Shown: positions 28,011-28,086 of the stretch, piece after piece
Layout of the letters: each line of letters starts with the position of its first letter
How positions within the stretch are numbered: position 1 is the first letter of the stretch
DNA from: a virus
Length of the DNA stretch: 28,086 bases
IMG/VR virus record: IMGVR_UViG_3300024299_000044
Span: 1 to 28,086 of that record
Direction: 5' to 3' (one strand)
The notes under the pieces: generated by a model
Seen by the model: only the letters and a program-made list of their open reading frames with translations
What the model was told of the DNA's origin: nothing
Databases searched by the model: none
Made by a program: the position numbers and the translations under genes

Positions 28011-28086
28011 TTAGAATCTAAAATAATTTTAATCTGATTTAGATTATTTAATTAATATCTTTTTACCCCAACCACAACATATAGTG

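Noticed and set aside
1-28086. tRNA genes
   Set aside because: No cloverleaf with TTC-containing T-arm and CCA-side stem was recognised by eye in the gaps; a tRNAscan run could still find one.

Overview
The window looks like part of the genome of a strictly lytic, T4-type contractile-tailed phage (myovirus). It is AT-rich and densely packed. Recognisable T4-family parts are the large terminase, a gp20-like portal, a gp26/gp51-like baseplate hub chaperone, a tape-measure protein, a gp48/gp54-like tube-initiator candidate, a gp53-like wedge protein, a UvsW-like helicase, a TOPRIM primase, a Cas4/RecB-type Fe-S nuclease and a dCMP deaminase. There are no rRNA genes, and I saw no tRNA genes, integrase or transposase. 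The host cannot be told from the sequence.

Layout. Positions 1-8633 hold tail and baseplate genes on the minus strand, interrupted by plus-strand genes at 4598-4879 (unknown) and 5650-6696 (primase). Positions 8678-10247 are plus strand (UvsW-like helicase and a small follower). Positions 10248-15266 are minus strand and carry, in transcription order, terminase, portal and a large acidic repeat-tailed protein. Positions 15299-17005 are plus strand (glycosyltransferase and unknowns). From 17037 to 26189 nearly everything is minus strand: dCMP deaminase, a small membrane/coiled-coil protein, a very basic 872-residue protein, a run of five small (partly Cys-rich) probable virion proteins, and three small proteins sharing the start MITINLITE. 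Gene ends overlap at almost every strand switch.

Expression signals are unusually legible. Minus-strand transcription units are headed by CTATATAA, often directly behind a perfect hairpin. Several first genes have a TATAAT-like box only 5-7 nt before the ATG and no Shine-Dalgarno sequence, which suggests leaderless mRNAs driven by a -10-only (gp55-like) promoter. The hub chaperone gene carries a textbook -1 frameshift site (T TTT TTC, 6-nt spacer, 11-position stem) giving access to a 63-codon extension that has no start codon near its beginning.

Positions 26190-28086 form a different compartment: a 152-nt stretch with no C made of GATTT/TTTGTGA repeats, a promoter, a 170-codon ORF built almost entirely of consecutive perfect hairpins and closed by a strong terminator, then a string of further hairpins, twin 34- and 32-bp perfect palindromes, a small minus-strand gene, and three copies of a CACGACTAATAGATGGTAAAT element. 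This hairpin-saturated module is the least explained part of the window. It could be a large ornate structured RNA, a coding mRNA under extreme structural selection, or both.
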